From Sternotherus odoratus (taxonomy: Eukaryota > Chordata > Testudines > Kinosternidae): a stretch of 64,000 nt of DNA. The notes under the pieces are model-generated. The model worked only from the letters and a program-made list of their open reading frames with translations. It made no database searches and was not told where the DNA came from. The position numbers and the translations under genes are program-made. Every line of letters starts with the position of its first letter. Within the stretch, counting starts at the first letter, position 1. Positions 47,541 through 61,099 of the stretch are shown one piece after another. Location: contig JAVMKO010000004.1 in NCBI GenBank assembly GCA_032164245.1, positions 34,449,626 to 34,513,625 on the forward strand. The letters are read 5' to 3'.

Positions 47541-48982
47541 GGCTTACCCCTCTGATACTTGGCATTCTTGAATGAAAGGTACTCTTTCTCTTGTGACCAA
47601 GTGCTTATTAAAAGGAAAACATACACTTTTATGCATTAATTTATTTAGAGGAGGATTTTTATAAAGGAGAATTAGGCAATCTACTTTCACTGGCTGCTTA
47701 CCTCCCCTTTTGCCTCCGGAAATCTTCTTATGTTATTATTAACAGAAGTGTCAGTTATAACCATATTGTATTGCTTGCATTAATATCATGACCTATGTTT
47801 GCAAGGCCAGGAATTTTACTCAAGATCTGGAGATGTTTCTTGAAGTCCTATCAGTGTTTAAGAAGAATAAGAGCCTTGTCCATTTTAAAAGCCATTTTTC
47901 TTGGCAAATACCTTAATTTTCATTGGATAAAATTACTATTCTCTGGGAAGATATTGTCATTATTATTATTTATTTCTTTATTAGCTGCTAATCCTATTGG
48001 AGTAGAATTTTCTTTTAATACTATGGAAAATGTGGAACTGCCAAAGCCATATTTCTTCAATATTTGTGAGGGAAGGAAATAAAACAGTGTGACAGTTAAT
48101 TACGATCACGGCAGTTGGACTGAAAAGACTGACTTGGCAGGTGCTTCTTGCTGACAGTTTACCCCTACAAAGCCCTGACAGAAATGTCAGACTCAATAAA
48201 ATCTTTCAAACTATGTGAGCGGAGTGATTTTTTGTTTGGGAGTATGCTGGCAGGGGGCCTTGGTATTTCAGGAACCCTTTACCTCAGTAGCTTATAGAGA
48301 AGTTCAGAATCCTGGTCTATTTGAGCAGATATTAATTTTTTAATATGAACTATTTTGTTATGTCAATGAGTTTTACATTTGTGTCAATGTTAAATTATTT
48401 CCTTAAAGTTCCAGCAAAAGAAGTAATTTGAGATTGTCATTTCCAGGAAGATTTTTAAAGCTCATACTTTTCCATTTTTATTTTACCTTTTTTGGTAAAA
48501 AGACTAAACCTTTTATGTAGGTTTTCTCTGATATTATTTGGTGCATACAATGGGCCAAATTGTCCCCTTCCTCTCCCCACCAGGAAAACTGTGGGAAACT
48601 TTTGCCAGGGAAATTTCAGTGATGATTCCCATGTAGAGATTACCCCACAGCATGCTATTAGGTGGAGGGGTTCACCTATGTACAGTAAAGCCGGTGGGGT
48701 TTGTCCCCTAACCTGGTTATTTCCATGAGTTCAGGGTTATCTGTGCTGAGATGTTACCCTTGCCCATGGCAGCCCTCTCCAACTTCTCCCTGGCTTCCCA
48801 GCAGTGCACTTCCAGTGGATCTACCTGAGAGCGACATAAGCATTACATTCTCCTTGAACTCCGTCATAGTCAGTGTTCAAAACCTGGCATGGTCAGCTCA
48901 CCAGTTGATACTTCACAGGTAGATAAGTTGAATTCCACGTTTTACTGCAAAACTTCAGTGTCCTGCCTACTCTGCATAAATA

Positions 48983-49126
48983 CAGTAAAACCTTGATATA
49001 ACGGACTAATTCGGGTGAGGGGGTGTCCGTTAAAGCCGAAAGTCCGTTATTTAATAATTTTAAAAAAACCCGCGCTGTCGGAGCAGCAGCCCGCCCGAAT
49101 TAGTCCGTTATATCGAGGTTTTACTG
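48983..49126. mobile_element. Mariner-like MITE with perfect-looking long inverted ends
   Basis: This is 144 bp between TA and TA. The left end CAGTAAAACCTTGATATAAC continues into ggactaattcggg, and the right end is its complement over about 33 bases with one or two differences. No coding capacity. A related right end recurs at 49591-49621. Confidence 0.8.
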
Positions 49127-49128
49127 TA

Positions 49129-49621
49129 CTTTTAACTATCATGTTAAACTATCACGGCAGCTGGGAGCCGTGAGTCAGCCCGCCCGGGTCCTGGCTGCTG
49201 GGACCCGGGCGGCAGCCAACAGCCGGGAGCCTTCAGCCAGCCCGCCCGGGTCCCGGCTGCTGGGACCCAGGCTGCAGCCAGGACCCGGCAGCCAGCCCGC
49301 CCGGGTCCCGGCTGCTGGGACTCGGGCGGGAGCTGGCAGCCAGCCCGCCCGCAGGTGGCAGCCGGCAGCGCGCCCGCAGGTGGGACCCGGGCGGGAGCCA
49401 GCAGCCAGCCCGCCCGCAGGTGGCAGCCGGCCAGCCCGCCCGCCCGCCCGCAGGTGGGACCCGGGCAGGAGCCGGCAGCCAACCCGCCCGCTGCCAGGAC
49501 CCGGGCCGCAGCCGGGAGTCGGCAGCCAGCCCGCGAAAAACGGATTTGGGATGCATCGGAAATTTTGTCCGTTGCATCCGAAGTCCGTTAAATTGGGGTC
49601 CGTTAAATCGGGGTTTTACTG
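49129..49621. mobile_element. GC-rich mariner-like MITE relative with right end only
   Basis: The right end (cgttaaatcggggttttactg, then TA) matches the MITE immediately upstream, but no separate left end is visible. The body from about 49155 to 49535 is a degenerate tandem array built from cagcccgcccgggtcc, cggctgctggga and gcaggtgggacccggg. Either this is a second element that lost its left end, or 48983-49621 is a single element with an internal expansion. The open frames here are repeat artefacts. Confidence 0.55.
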
Positions 49622-52600
49622 TATTAAGTTCCATGGCATGTCTTGTCAGAGGAGTGGGTTCTACTGGAGAGCCCTTACACTGTTCTGCAATATCTCGGGT
49701 GTCTCCTGGGCTGCCACCCATCTCTACTTCCATTAATATATAAATAGTTTCATGTGGCATATTTGGAATTTAGGGAATTTGTGTTATGAGTAAAGACATG
49801 CATACGCATGCTCTCTGAACCCAGTGGGCTACCTGCAGAGTTATGTACAGTTCAGTGGGAGTAAGGGTGGCAGTATCTGGCTCCAAGTAATTTTAAAACT
49901 AAGTGCTATCCTTTAAGAGATTATTGTAGATGTGTAGAAAGTGGGTTAAAGAGGATTTGACAAAAAAATTAATCCATACACAGAAAGAATGACTTGCAAA
50001 CGGATAGTAATGCTTAGTACGTCTACTGCTTTACATTTTTCAGAGCACTGTACAAACATTAATCCTATTTCATATTTTTAAAAAGAACTGTGTCATTTTA
50101 TTTTCACAACATTACAATGATTTAAAATTCTCAGGCAGTAATGAAGTTGCCAGATTTCTCTTAGCCCCTTTTTTATTTTGGAGTTCTGGGGATTTGTGGT
50201 GAGGGTAAGGCACGCGTACACTCTCTCAAACTCTTAATTTTGACTGCCTTCATTCTCAGTCAGTTTGCTGACAGGAAATGAGTCTGTACCAGTACGTGCC
50301 TTTGAGGACTATTTCTGTGTAGTTATGATGATGAAATCAATGTGTGGAAGTCAGATGGGGGTGGAGGGAATCTGCTTGGCTGGCCGTTGGTTTTGGCAAT
50401 GTGTAAGTAGGATTGGAGGGCTAATCGGAATTTGTTTTTCTGACTGCCGTATGTATCAAAAGTCCAGGCCGCCTTAATGAGCATTGCCTGCATTAATTTG
50501 AGACTGTTGCTGGGAAATGATGGGAAAATGGAAAAATGCATACTTGTGTGTCACTCTTCAGATTAACAGTTTATGCAGCACTGGAGCTCCTCGAGCACAT
50601 GGTGATGACGCAGGTCTGGAGCAGCTGGTGAAGAAATCTCTAGCTATAAATGTCTGCCTGTCTGCATTTTTATAGGATATCCTGTTAAGCCAAAAGTTTA
50701 TTTACTGTAGAATACAGGCTAAATATGGTGCATAATATGACAATCTAGTTCAACGAGTAAATTACATGCACATTGAAGGCAGTTGTCTTCGTATCAGGCA
50801 TTTTATTTTCAGACATTTTATTAATTCTTTTTCAGCCACCTGTCTTTACTATAAAATATTTTTCCTTTTCCTGTAGAATATTTTCTATCTGGTGCCAAAT
50901 AATAAAAAAAAGCCCACATTTCTTCATAGGGATCTGGTATCTTGAGCTGTTGATCTGGTACCAAATACCATTGACTTCAGTGAGGCTCTGCATGGATGTA
51001 GGAGTTCATGCTGTTGGATTAGTGTACAGTATTGGGAGAGGGGAAAGAGTATGCTCATAAGCCTTATGTACACATAACAGGTAGTTTTGTAATTTAACTT
51101 TTCACTCTTTGAAATCATTTGGGGATTTTCCCATCAGTGATCAACTTAGATGCTGTTCACTTACTTTTCAAGTCCATCCTGTCCATGATTTTTATGCTTG
51201 GGCTAAACGTTGTCTCCATACTGAAACTTGCAACATAGATGTTCATATCAGGAGGGATCCAATGTTTCCACCTCCCGTCCCCCAATAAACCAGTATTCCT
51301 GCTATTTCGTAAACCAGAAAAAAAATGCCCCCTCTCCTGGGGAATTCTGGTTTCAGACCATTTTCATGTGCAATTTTCATTTAGGCCCTGATCTTACAGA
51401 GACTTTCATGCCTAATTGTATGTCTCTGAGTAGTCCCAAGGGTGAGATGTTAAGCCCGTGTATAAATCTTTTCAGGATGTGGACTTTATTACCCATTAAG
51501 ATCAGCTTATTTTACAAAAGTTGACTCTAATTTATTTTAAAGCTCTATTTCCTTTGAAAAGTATTTACTAACCTGCAAACAACTATAGTATTTTATCACA
51601 TTCTGCTCCTTTTAAATTGATAGGGCTGTGACCTCTGGGTATGGTAGAAATGCACTCATTTTCACTGGGGATTTTTTAACACTGCTGCAACACAACAAAA
51701 AAGCTGACAAGTCCCTTCTCCAATATTTCTTAACAATCCCCTTGGTTCACCCCATTATTGTGTTAGGCAACATTTATTTAACCAGGAAGGAGATGTCTTC
51801 CAGAACCTGAATATCAATAATAAGTTAAAAATCTATTATTTTCCCCTTGAAAATTATAGAAATAGCAATAACTATTTTGTGAGTTATGATCTCTCTGACT
51901 CTAAAGCATTTAGCAACCACTGTTCTCAAATGGCTATTGTTTCCAAAGTGGTGTTACATTCATACGCATGCAACATAAGGTTGCAAAAATAAGCACAAGC
52001 AGAAATTAAAAGTTTTATTGGATCTTAAAATTTGGTCTGATTTTTTTTCATGTTAAATTACAATATGGCCAACAAATATTATTTCTCTGTGTGTGCACGT
52101 CTGCACACTCTAGTTATTTTAAATATATTTTTCTAAATTGTTGTAATGTTAAGGCTCCTTTAGAGATGTAAGTGGTGCCAGAGACAAAAGAAATATTTAC
52201 CAAAAAAAGGAGGATAAAATGAGGATCACTGGGAAGGTATTATAAATAATGAGAAAAAAACATTTGTTAAAATATATTGGAAAGTGTCCCTTTAAATACA
52301 GGGAGATGCATCGGCACAGAGTTATGAAGAAATGTGACTAGTCTGTAGGGAGCAATCCTGTTATGGCTAGGGGGCTGATCCTGGATGATTGTAATACTAT
52401 CTTTTATATCCTTGGTGGGGAAATCCTGTTTGATGACAGTCTGAGTTTTACCCTGTGTAAGGAGCAGGCCCTAATTCTATGATAAGAATTCTGTTATTTG
52501 AGGTCAGTAAAATTTTAGTCTTAAAACTGTTTAACTTTACTCCCCACTGTTTCCTTCCCCACCTGTTTAAACTTCTCAACTCTACTTGCAGCAGTTGTTC

Positions 52601-53996
52601 AGCAGAGGGAGCTTTTGGAATAAGCTGTTGATTTGTCTTTGCTTTCAGGAGACCCAGTATTTTGGGTTAGCCCCATAGAAAACCTCACCCGTTTCAATAA
52701 TCAAGAGTTCAGAGTCTGGTCCCAAGCCTGTGAATTTGTAGGCACAGTTTGTTTCCATTTAGACATATTAGGGTTTTTTAAAAAACACATTTTAATAATA
52801 ACTGAACTTTTATTCTGATTTTGTTTGATACTGTTATAGATGCTGACTTTTCCCTTTCTTTTCTTGCAGGAAAGAACTGGCACTTGTTTAGTTTTACCTT
52901 TTATATACCACATTATATTATATTTTCATTATATGGAAAAATGATCTATTAGCTTTGCTATTAAACATCTTCCTTCTCTATCTGTCTGTAGAAATGTTCT
53001 CTCTCTCTCACACGCACACACACAAAACATATGTATATATGGTCCTAATATTTCCTAGATCTTAAGTATTAGTATTTTTTTTATAAAACATGCCCCTAGT
53101 TCTTATAACATTTTTGAAATAAAGTATATTTTGTGCTGAATTAATAATTGTATCTAGTATTGTGATGTATTTTAGACATCTTTCTAGCGTTTTAGAAAGG
53201 TTTTGTAAGTGGGATTTAAGTAATCATACAGTTTGTTCCTTTACTTTGAGTTATGCAACATCTCTGTCTTCTATGTACATACATTTACTTGGGCAGAAGG
53301 CAGTTGGCTGATTGTACAGTTAGTTAAGCCAAGCGTATTGTCGTTAGCTTAAAAATATCAGTTCCCAAATAACTTCAAATGCATAAAATATTTTATGCCT
53401 CTGTTTTGGGGTTTAATTTTTTTGGGATTTCAAAACTTGTATCTTTGTTTCCCCCAGCTTAACTTTTTTTCTTTTGGAGAAACAGATAGATGAGTATGAG
53501 TTATAAAGGCAGGAAATCGTTTGATTTAGCTGGGTATCACTCAGATCGGTCTCATTTGATGGAGATGGAAGAAGTGAAAATATAGTGGAACACTGCAAAA
53601 TGCATAAGTATTTGTACTGCATGGGGTGGCATAAGCAATGAGTTGGGTAGTGGTAGGAACTGAGGTATTGTCTGTTTAGTTAGGAAGCCATGTGAATCCA
53701 GCTATTCCCACCTTAGAAATATTTACACCACATTATTTATATTGTGTGAAAACCTTGTCCAGTCCACCATGGCAAGGTAGTAAGTGACAAACCCAGATGT
53801 TTTTATGAATATCGAGAGATCTTTTGAAGGGCTAATCATGGAATATAACCTTAATAGTTTACGTGATTTATGTTGTTTTTTTCCCTCATCAACTGAAGAT
53901 GAAAGTAAAAATCAGAAAGCTATTCTATAAAATTGAAAAGGTTTTTTTTATGGTTTTACAGAAGAGTAAACCCTTTCTTATTTGGTGATTATATAG

Positions 53997-54218
<222 letters not shown>

Positions 54219-55448
54219 TAATTTGATTCTCTTTCAGTGTTTTTCCCTTTATTCTCTAATCCATTTTATGTTTAAGGGAAGATGTTTGAAAACAAAGACA
54301 GAGGAGGAGGAGGAGGAGGAAAGGACTATGTCTGCATTTCCTTTTTTTGTTACGTGGGGCTTAGTGAAAATAGAAATGTTCTGCAACGTCCTTAAGTAAC
54401 AGTTTTCTGAAATCTTTCTTTAAATCAAGCTCACAGGAGATGTGCAATATTTCTGTAGAACCGCTTGTGTCTAATTTGCTTTTATAGTGTTTGTTTTTTT
54501 TATGAAGGAGTTTGCTGGACTGCTGGTTTCACTAGTTATTTCCTTTGAAAATATTTAGTAATCAGTGCTGCTAATTCAGCCAGGTGTAAAACATTACAAT
54601 TTCTCTTTAGATACAGAGGTAATTATATATGGATAATAATTACACACCATTTTACATTTTGAGAATCTTAAATTTGTAGCTAACTGCAAAAAAACAAAAA
54701 CAAAACAACTCTGCAACTTCCCCCCAAATCACTTTAAAACATTCCACAGCCATGTTCTCTTGTCAGAGTAAAACACAGTGGAATGGACCACGTTTGAATT
54801 GCTTTCGTCTAAGAAGCATTTCTAAGTAGTGGTCCTTACTCAAGGAAGTCTTTACTTGCTTGACTTTGGCTCCAAAAAACACAACCCTCTCTATCACTTA
54901 TGTCCAAGAGACGTTCCACTGATGACTGTTATCATTAAGGCTTTTTTATATGCTTTGTGTGTTAGTCACTAGGATAGAGCAGGTCAGGAATTTTCCCTCA
55001 AATAAATTTCAGTTGAAAATGTCATTTCTAATTGGAATTATCTGTGGGAAGTTTTTGATTCTTGCCAAAAAAAAATTAATTTTCTATTGAGAAAATTTAA
55101 ACTAAATATTTCATTTGGTCAACCTGAGTTGAAACGTTCTGATTTGTCAGATTGAAAAGAAACATTTCTTTTTGGTTCAGTTTGATGTTATTTTGGGTTC
55201 ACCTCAACTGCCACAATGCTTCCTGGAAGTTGAAGTTTGTGTGCCTCATCTCCCCATTTCTCTCTAAGCGCTGGACTCACGGACTGGACTCCCATTATGC
55301 ACCATGGTCTCCCCACCGATTGGACTGTCTGTTCTGCAAAAAATTCTAATAGTCAACTTTTTGTTGATTTGGGAAAGTATCAAATTTTGAAATATTGGAA
55401 TTTCCCTATGGGTGGAAATCCCTATTTTTGACCAGATATCTTATAGAA

Positions 55449-55590
55449 CAGTGGTGTCAACCAGGGATCTGGGGCTCTCTGGGGGGCCTCAAACAGGCTT
55501 CCCAGGGGGCCACTAAGCAGGGCCCAGTGTTACACTCACTGGGGCCTAGGACAGAAAGCTAGAAACCCTGGAGCAGCGTTCTCAATATTC
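55449..55590 (+). mobile_element. hAT-type fragment
   Basis: It starts CAGTGGTGTCAACCAGGGAT and continues ctggggctctctggggggcc and gggcccagtgttacactcac, as in a common reptile hAT family. The other end is missing. Confidence 0.5.
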
Positions 55591-56394
55591 TGGTAGTTGG
55601 GAGGAGGAAATCTGTTCCCTTATATAGGATATGAAAGTCACATATGCAGATCCCATTTAGCTGACATTGGAATTGGGTGACAAAGATTTCCCTCTTAGTG
55701 AGGGAATGGGTTTTCAACTGAACATAATTTAAATGCAAGGATTGTTGTTAACTATTAGCTTCTCTTCTTTTATCCTGTGTAATTTTGGCTGCTACTTCAG
55801 GACATTCTTGCTTTGACTTCAAAACACTAGTTTGTGTGTCTGCTTCTACCACTTGCCCAGTGAAAATGCCTACAAGCTGTTGATTTTCCCAACAGATAAT
55901 GGGCCCCCGTTCCATCTTCATTAAGTTGCAGTTTGTTCTGAATGGAAAAGTTTTTTCTGATTGCCTTACAAAATTTAAAATCTATGAGAAAAGGATAAGA
56001 CTAATTTTCTTCTTACATTATTTTCTAAATACAAATTATGCTTCTCCTACCTCCTTTTATTGCTGATTTTTACAGAGCTATATCATTGATATTTATTAAT
56101 TATTACTGATTGGACAAAAGGAAAGACAAGGGAGAAAAAATCATTTTCAAAAGATTTAAAATATTTTCTATTTTTCCAAGGTAAGAAACTCTCTTAAAAG
56201 GGCTAGTTTATAGATGGATATAGGTTAGAATCTTGCCAGTCAGCACTGACTGCAGGAGGAGAGACCAAGTGCAGCTTAATGAGGTTTAAGAACTAGTGAG
56301 TCAGTGTGGCGGTGTTTGTACATTGGAGCAGGAAGGTGTAATGTCCAACTCTAGTAAACATATCCGTGCTAAGTCTGATTAAGTTAGAACTCTC

Positions 56395-56601
56395 AAAATA
56401 ACAGTGTAGCTGCAGCTGCAAAGACAGTGAGATTCTCTAGCTACCTTGAATACACTCCTATTTGAAATCCTAGGCACACTGGAAGCACAACTGTTAGCCA
56501 TGCAGCCACAGTTACACTACTATTTTTAGTGCACTAGATTGATCAGAGCCACAGGCATGCCTACCCAAATTGGAAATTACACCTCTAGTGTACACCTACC
56601 C
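56395..56601. mobile_element. Harbinger-like MITE, very diverged
   Basis: It ends in ctagtgtacacctaccc, similar to the complement of the GGGYATGTCTACAC end. The left boundary is uncertain. Confidence 0.3.
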
Positions 56602-57953
56602 ATAGTGACATCATGCTTCCTACAAACCAAGTAGGTTGCACCATTATGCTGCTCTACCCCAGGAGTCGCAGATGCTTACAGTAGTTGCTCTTTCTCTTCT
56701 TTGAAAGGGAAAAGGGAAAGGTGAATGCTATAAGAATGCCACTATTCTGGGCTTTAGTAAATTAATAACTGGAAAATCTTGCAGTGTGGATTTGTGGTTT
56801 ACATTATGATTAGTCAGTTTGTATATATGTCTTTAAAAACTTATGAATTAATGTAATTTTAAAAATATTCAATAGTGTAATCACATATTTCCAATCAATA
56901 TATGCCCTTCTCAAGCATTCATATGATGACTACTTGTTCACTTTAACATGTGTTCCTTATATGCTGTAAAAAGTCACAAGTACAATGTACATCTATGTTC
57001 TTTGCCTTGGCGTTGCAGGGATTGAGGAATATAGTAAATTTTACTGGAGGTTCTATTCTTAGCTTTGTAAACAGAGTAAAGTTTGGAAGGTGTTTGTAAT
57101 ATGTCTAAACGTATTAATTTACACAAAGGGTAAACCTAAATCTAGCATATTCCTGTTTTATGTAGCTTATTTATCTACTAATATACGGTTTGTGGTCCTT
57201 CCCTATAATTTGAGAGACGTTTTTGAGAATATAGAGTGCAAGTAAGTGGAAGATTATTTTCCCTCAGTCTAATGCAGGCTTTGCTGTCATTGTAGATATG
57301 GATATCAGGGCTCTCTTATTTGTGCATATTTTAGCCATCCATTTAACTGTAAACTTGGTTGGTATTTGTGACATACATTTATTAATTATAATAATTTATT
57401 GGACTGTCACCATGGTACCTAAGCACTATTGCCAATAACCCCACCCCCACATTTAAGACTGTGTGAGACATTTTAACCTACTTTATTTCTCATTGACTTC
57501 TCACGTGATGCTAAGGTTGTTCTGAGGTGGTTGCTTCTTTCCTCAGAGAAAATATTTTATTTTACGTACTTCTGTTGTTCCTGTATTTTTCCCGTCTAAT
57601 AAAAGTTGTTCTTCCTACATTCACACATGTTATGGGAACAAGATGTTCAGAACATTTATTGAAGGTGCAGATGAAACAAAATGCTGTTATGAGTAAATAA
57701 TAATAATATCCTTCCTGTTGTGCAACAGATAAGTTTAGTTTTCACCACCTGTGGTGTCTGGGGAACAACTGTTGGAATAGAACTGATGAGACAGACGTAT
57801 AAATATGGGAAATAATTTTAATTCATGCTGACTTCTAGGCTCAAGGAATAATTTTGGGGGGCTACCACATTTTAGGACCTTGTGTACTCTTATTCAATCT
57901 AAAATTAAATGTTTTAAATAGACTTCTAATTGAGTGTGCACATTCTTTCCAGA

Positions 57954-58069
57954 AAGAAAACGCAGAATACTTGTAGCACCTTAGAGACTAACCAGTTTAT
58001 TTCAGCATAAGCTTTCGTGGGCAATAGCCCACTTCTTACAGATACAGACTAACACGGCTGCTATTCTTA
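57954..58069. mobile_element. Inverted Penelope-type terminal unit (copy E) with 12-bp target duplication
   Basis: It is flanked by ATTCTTTCCAGA on both sides (57942-57953 and 58070-58081). The left two thirds are the unit on the minus strand, including the complement of GTGGGC...GCCCACGAAAGC; the right third is the outer end of the unit on the plus strand (cagatacagactaacacggc). The switch point lies at about 58035, next to the hairpin. Confidence 0.85.
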
Positions 58070-58667
58070 ATTCTTTCCAGAGTGCTCTCTACCAGATTTC
58101 CTTGGAAGGTAACCTATGTGTTTTTCCTCTTTGGTATTCGCTAATCTAAACCAACTTGCTTCTGTATCACGGAGTCTTAACATACCCAGGGTTTTAGTGT
58201 AGATCTTAACTCTTAGGTGAGAAGGGTGGATTGCTATCATTGTTACATGCCCCATGCAAATATCTTCTTCCTCTTGAGCTGTATTTCAATCTCCATTAGC
58301 AAGGGAAGGCTGAAGCAAGACACTGCTAGATCCCGAGGGAGTTCAGTGAGTATTTCAGCACAGGAAGTGAGATGTGTGTAGCTGAGAAATCAAATAGTTT
58401 TACCTCCTGCTGGGTCAAATTTGAATGTCAAACACATTAGATGTGATGTAAAACACAAGGCGTTGAATGAAGTGACAGTCTGTGGTCCAGGATGGCACCC
58501 TGGGGCTTTTAACAGCCTTGCTCCCCCTTATCATGGAGTGCAGAAAAGTTGCATCCTCAAGTGTGTCATTTACATAAGAATGACAGGATGTGATGGGACA
58601 AATGAAGATTAATGAGATGATTTGATGTCAGCATAGCCTATTGTTTTTAGATTGATGAAGATCTGAA

Positions 58668-58845
58668 TTTCATCAGTGTTGAGAAGCTGGGAATGGGTGA
58701 CAGGGGATGGATCACTTGATGATTACCTGTTCTGTTCATTCCCTCTGGGGCACCTGGCATTGGCCACTGTTGGAAGACAGGATACTGGGCTAGGTGGAGC
58801 TGTGGTCTGACCCAGTATGGCCATTCATGTGTTCTTATGCTTTAG
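58668..58845 (+). mobile_element. CR1 LINE 3' end
   Basis: ggaagacaggatactgggct, then ggtctgacccagtatggcca and a tail gtgttcttatgc, is a CR1 3' end in plus orientation with its octamer-like tail. Confidence 0.75.
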
Positions 58846-60330
58846 AGCAGTATAAAACGGAAATTGTAGTGGTGCACAAATAATGCAATGAATGCCAAAG
58901 AACTGGGAGTTTACAGTTTTTTAAAAAGCACGTATAAAGAGCCTGAAAGAGTATGGGTTCAAATCTAAGATGTCTTACATGCTGCTCATGAGTAAGCTCT
59001 AAATATGCCAGAACAGAGGAACATTTTCCTTCTTTTTGTATTTTTATTTAACCCTAAATTTTTTACCAAAAACATTGGGACCAAATTATTCTTTGAAGTA
59101 GCTTTACCTCCCAGGGTTGAATTTAGCTCACTTAGTTAAAAAACATGTGGACGCAACCCACTGTTCTGATCATATGAACAAAATAAAACTGCAGCATGTG
59201 TTGTCCTCAGAAATTGCCAACAGTGAGGAAATGGAATGAGATTCTCTTTCCCCACAATCCTCTTTGATCTTGAATGGTTTTGGAGGGTTCCTTTTGGTCA
59301 GAGGTTCATACAGTGGTTTACAAAAGTTGGTCTGACCCTCAAAATGTTGATCGCTCGGTAGTTATGGGACAGCTCTAATTCAAAGTGGTTTGTTTTGATG
59401 AAAATCAAAAATACATTATATGTCGGTTTGGCAGAATCAGTAAAGAAATTCTAATTTCTGGCCTGCAGCAAAAGAAAATAATCTTTCCTCTTTAGAAACT
59501 TCAAAGTTCTGCCTTTCTTGAGGCTTATGGAAGAAATTCAAATATTTAGGTTTGCAGTTTTACGAGTTAAAGGAAATAAAGAATCTTGCATATTTATTAG
59601 TTATTGTCTGGAAATGTATATGTATTGTTAGAGCAGGTGATACTGTAAGCATGTTTACCAGTCCGATTTGCTGGCATAAATTACAGTTCCTAACACAATA
59701 TACTCATTTATTTGTGTATTTGCCTATTTGGTGACTGTAGGGCTTGCCTTGTATTCTTCATCTTAATCACACACAACTGTCTCGTTTATGTAATGTCTTC
59801 AACATGATAGGGTTACAAGTGCCCTGGGTACTTGTGTGCTGCTGCCTGCAGAGCTGGGCTTTGTACTTTGTGTATTCTACACATGGCATTCCCCTAATTT
59901 TGGTGAAGATAGAATCATAAGGCACTTCAGCTCTAATTTAAAATAAAAATAAATCTTCTAGTCCTATTCTTTACTGAGAGAGAATTGAAAATTTAATGTA
60001 AACCGACTGCTAATACTGAAATGATGAAAATGTTATACTTGACTTCGAAGGGATTCTGGGGGGAATCGAAAGATTCTGCCTAATGATGCCCTTACACACA
60101 GTGTTGGATTAAAGGATAAGAAGTATAGTCTAGTGCTCAGGGCCCCAGTGCTTACAGTCATGTGACTACATCAGACTGTAAACTTTCTTTTTATTTTCTA
60201 AAGATAAGTTTCTAGTCTTTATGATCACGATGAAAACCTTGAAAACATGAACCAAGTGTAACTGATGCAGCAAGGCCTACTGTGAGCCTGAAAAATAACT
60301 CTGAGCACTGCTGCCTTCATTTTATATAAC

Positions 60331-61099
60331 TAGGACCCTACCAAATTCAGTCCATTTTGATCAATTTCCTGGTCATAGGATTTTAAAAATCATAAATTTC
60401 ATGACTTCAGCTATTTAAATCTAAAATGTCATGGTATTGTAACTGTAGGGATCCTCGCCCAAAAAGGAGTTGGGGGGGGGGGCGCAAGGTTACTGTAGGG
60501 AGGGGACGTGGTACTGCTACGCTTACTTCTGCACTGCTGTGGTGGCGGCGGCGCTGCCTTCAGAGCTGGGCAGCCAGAGAGAGGTTGCTGGTCAGGAGCC
60601 CAGCTCTGAAAGCAGAGCTGCCTCCAGCAGCAGCGCAGAAGTAAGGCTGGCATGGTGTGGTATTGCCACCCTTACTTGTGTACTGCTGCCTGCAGAGCTG
60701 GGCATCAGTTAATGGCCACCAATCTCCCACCACCAGCTCTGAAATCAGCAGCGCACAAGTAATGGCAGGGTATGGTATTGTCACCCTTCTGTGCTGCTGC
60801 CGCTGGGGTGCTGCATTCAGAGCTGGGCACCTGGCCAATAGCCACTGTTCTCCGGCCCCTCAGTTTGGAAGGCACTGTACAAGTATGGAAGACAATACTG
60901 TAACACCCCACCCATCCCCTGCCCCCTTTACACCTCCCTTTTGGGTCAGACCCCCAATTTGCGAAACAGTAGTCTCCCCATGAAATCTGTATAGTATAGG
61001 GTAAAAGCACGCAAAAGACCAAATTTCATGGAACGAGACCAGATTTCACAGTCTGATTTCATGCGTTTTTCATGGCTGTGAATTTGGTAGGGCTCTCTC
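60331..61099. mobile_element. hAT-like non-autonomous element with duplicated GC-rich units
   Basis: The ends share CCCTACCAAATTC in inverted orientation (60335-60347 and about 61080-61092). Flanks TATATAAC (60323-60330) and TCTATAAC (61100-61107) match in 7 of 8 bases, which supports a hAT-type 8-bp duplication. The interior contains several degenerate copies of a unit with cttctgcactgctg and cagagctgggcagcc. A related unit also occurs outside, near 59830. Confidence 0.6.

Larger units (their letters stand above)
45965..47562 (-). mobile_element. Penelope-like retroelement, decayed, 5'-joined to an inverted terminal unit
   Basis: Read on the minus strand the element starts with about 40 bases of the terminal unit in inverted orientation (tatcagaggggtaagccatg, then ttagtctgtatctg) and then shows Penelope-type reverse transcriptase pieces: NNPDIIIKGADKGG (47223-47540), LYTNIPHEDGLQAV and FGDNLYLQVSGIAMGT (46625-46825), and the post-RT linker PLTITYSPQLNSLQ (45978-46265). 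Stops and frameshifts separate them. The GIY-YIG endonuclease expected at the C-terminus is not seen, so the 3' end is truncated or too decayed. Non-functional as it stands. Confidence 0.85.

Noticed and set aside
49144..49760. Overlapping frames of 100-190 codons rich in Pro/Ala/Gly on both strands
   Set aside because: Produced by the degenerate GC-rich array at 49155-49535; no start context, no domain.
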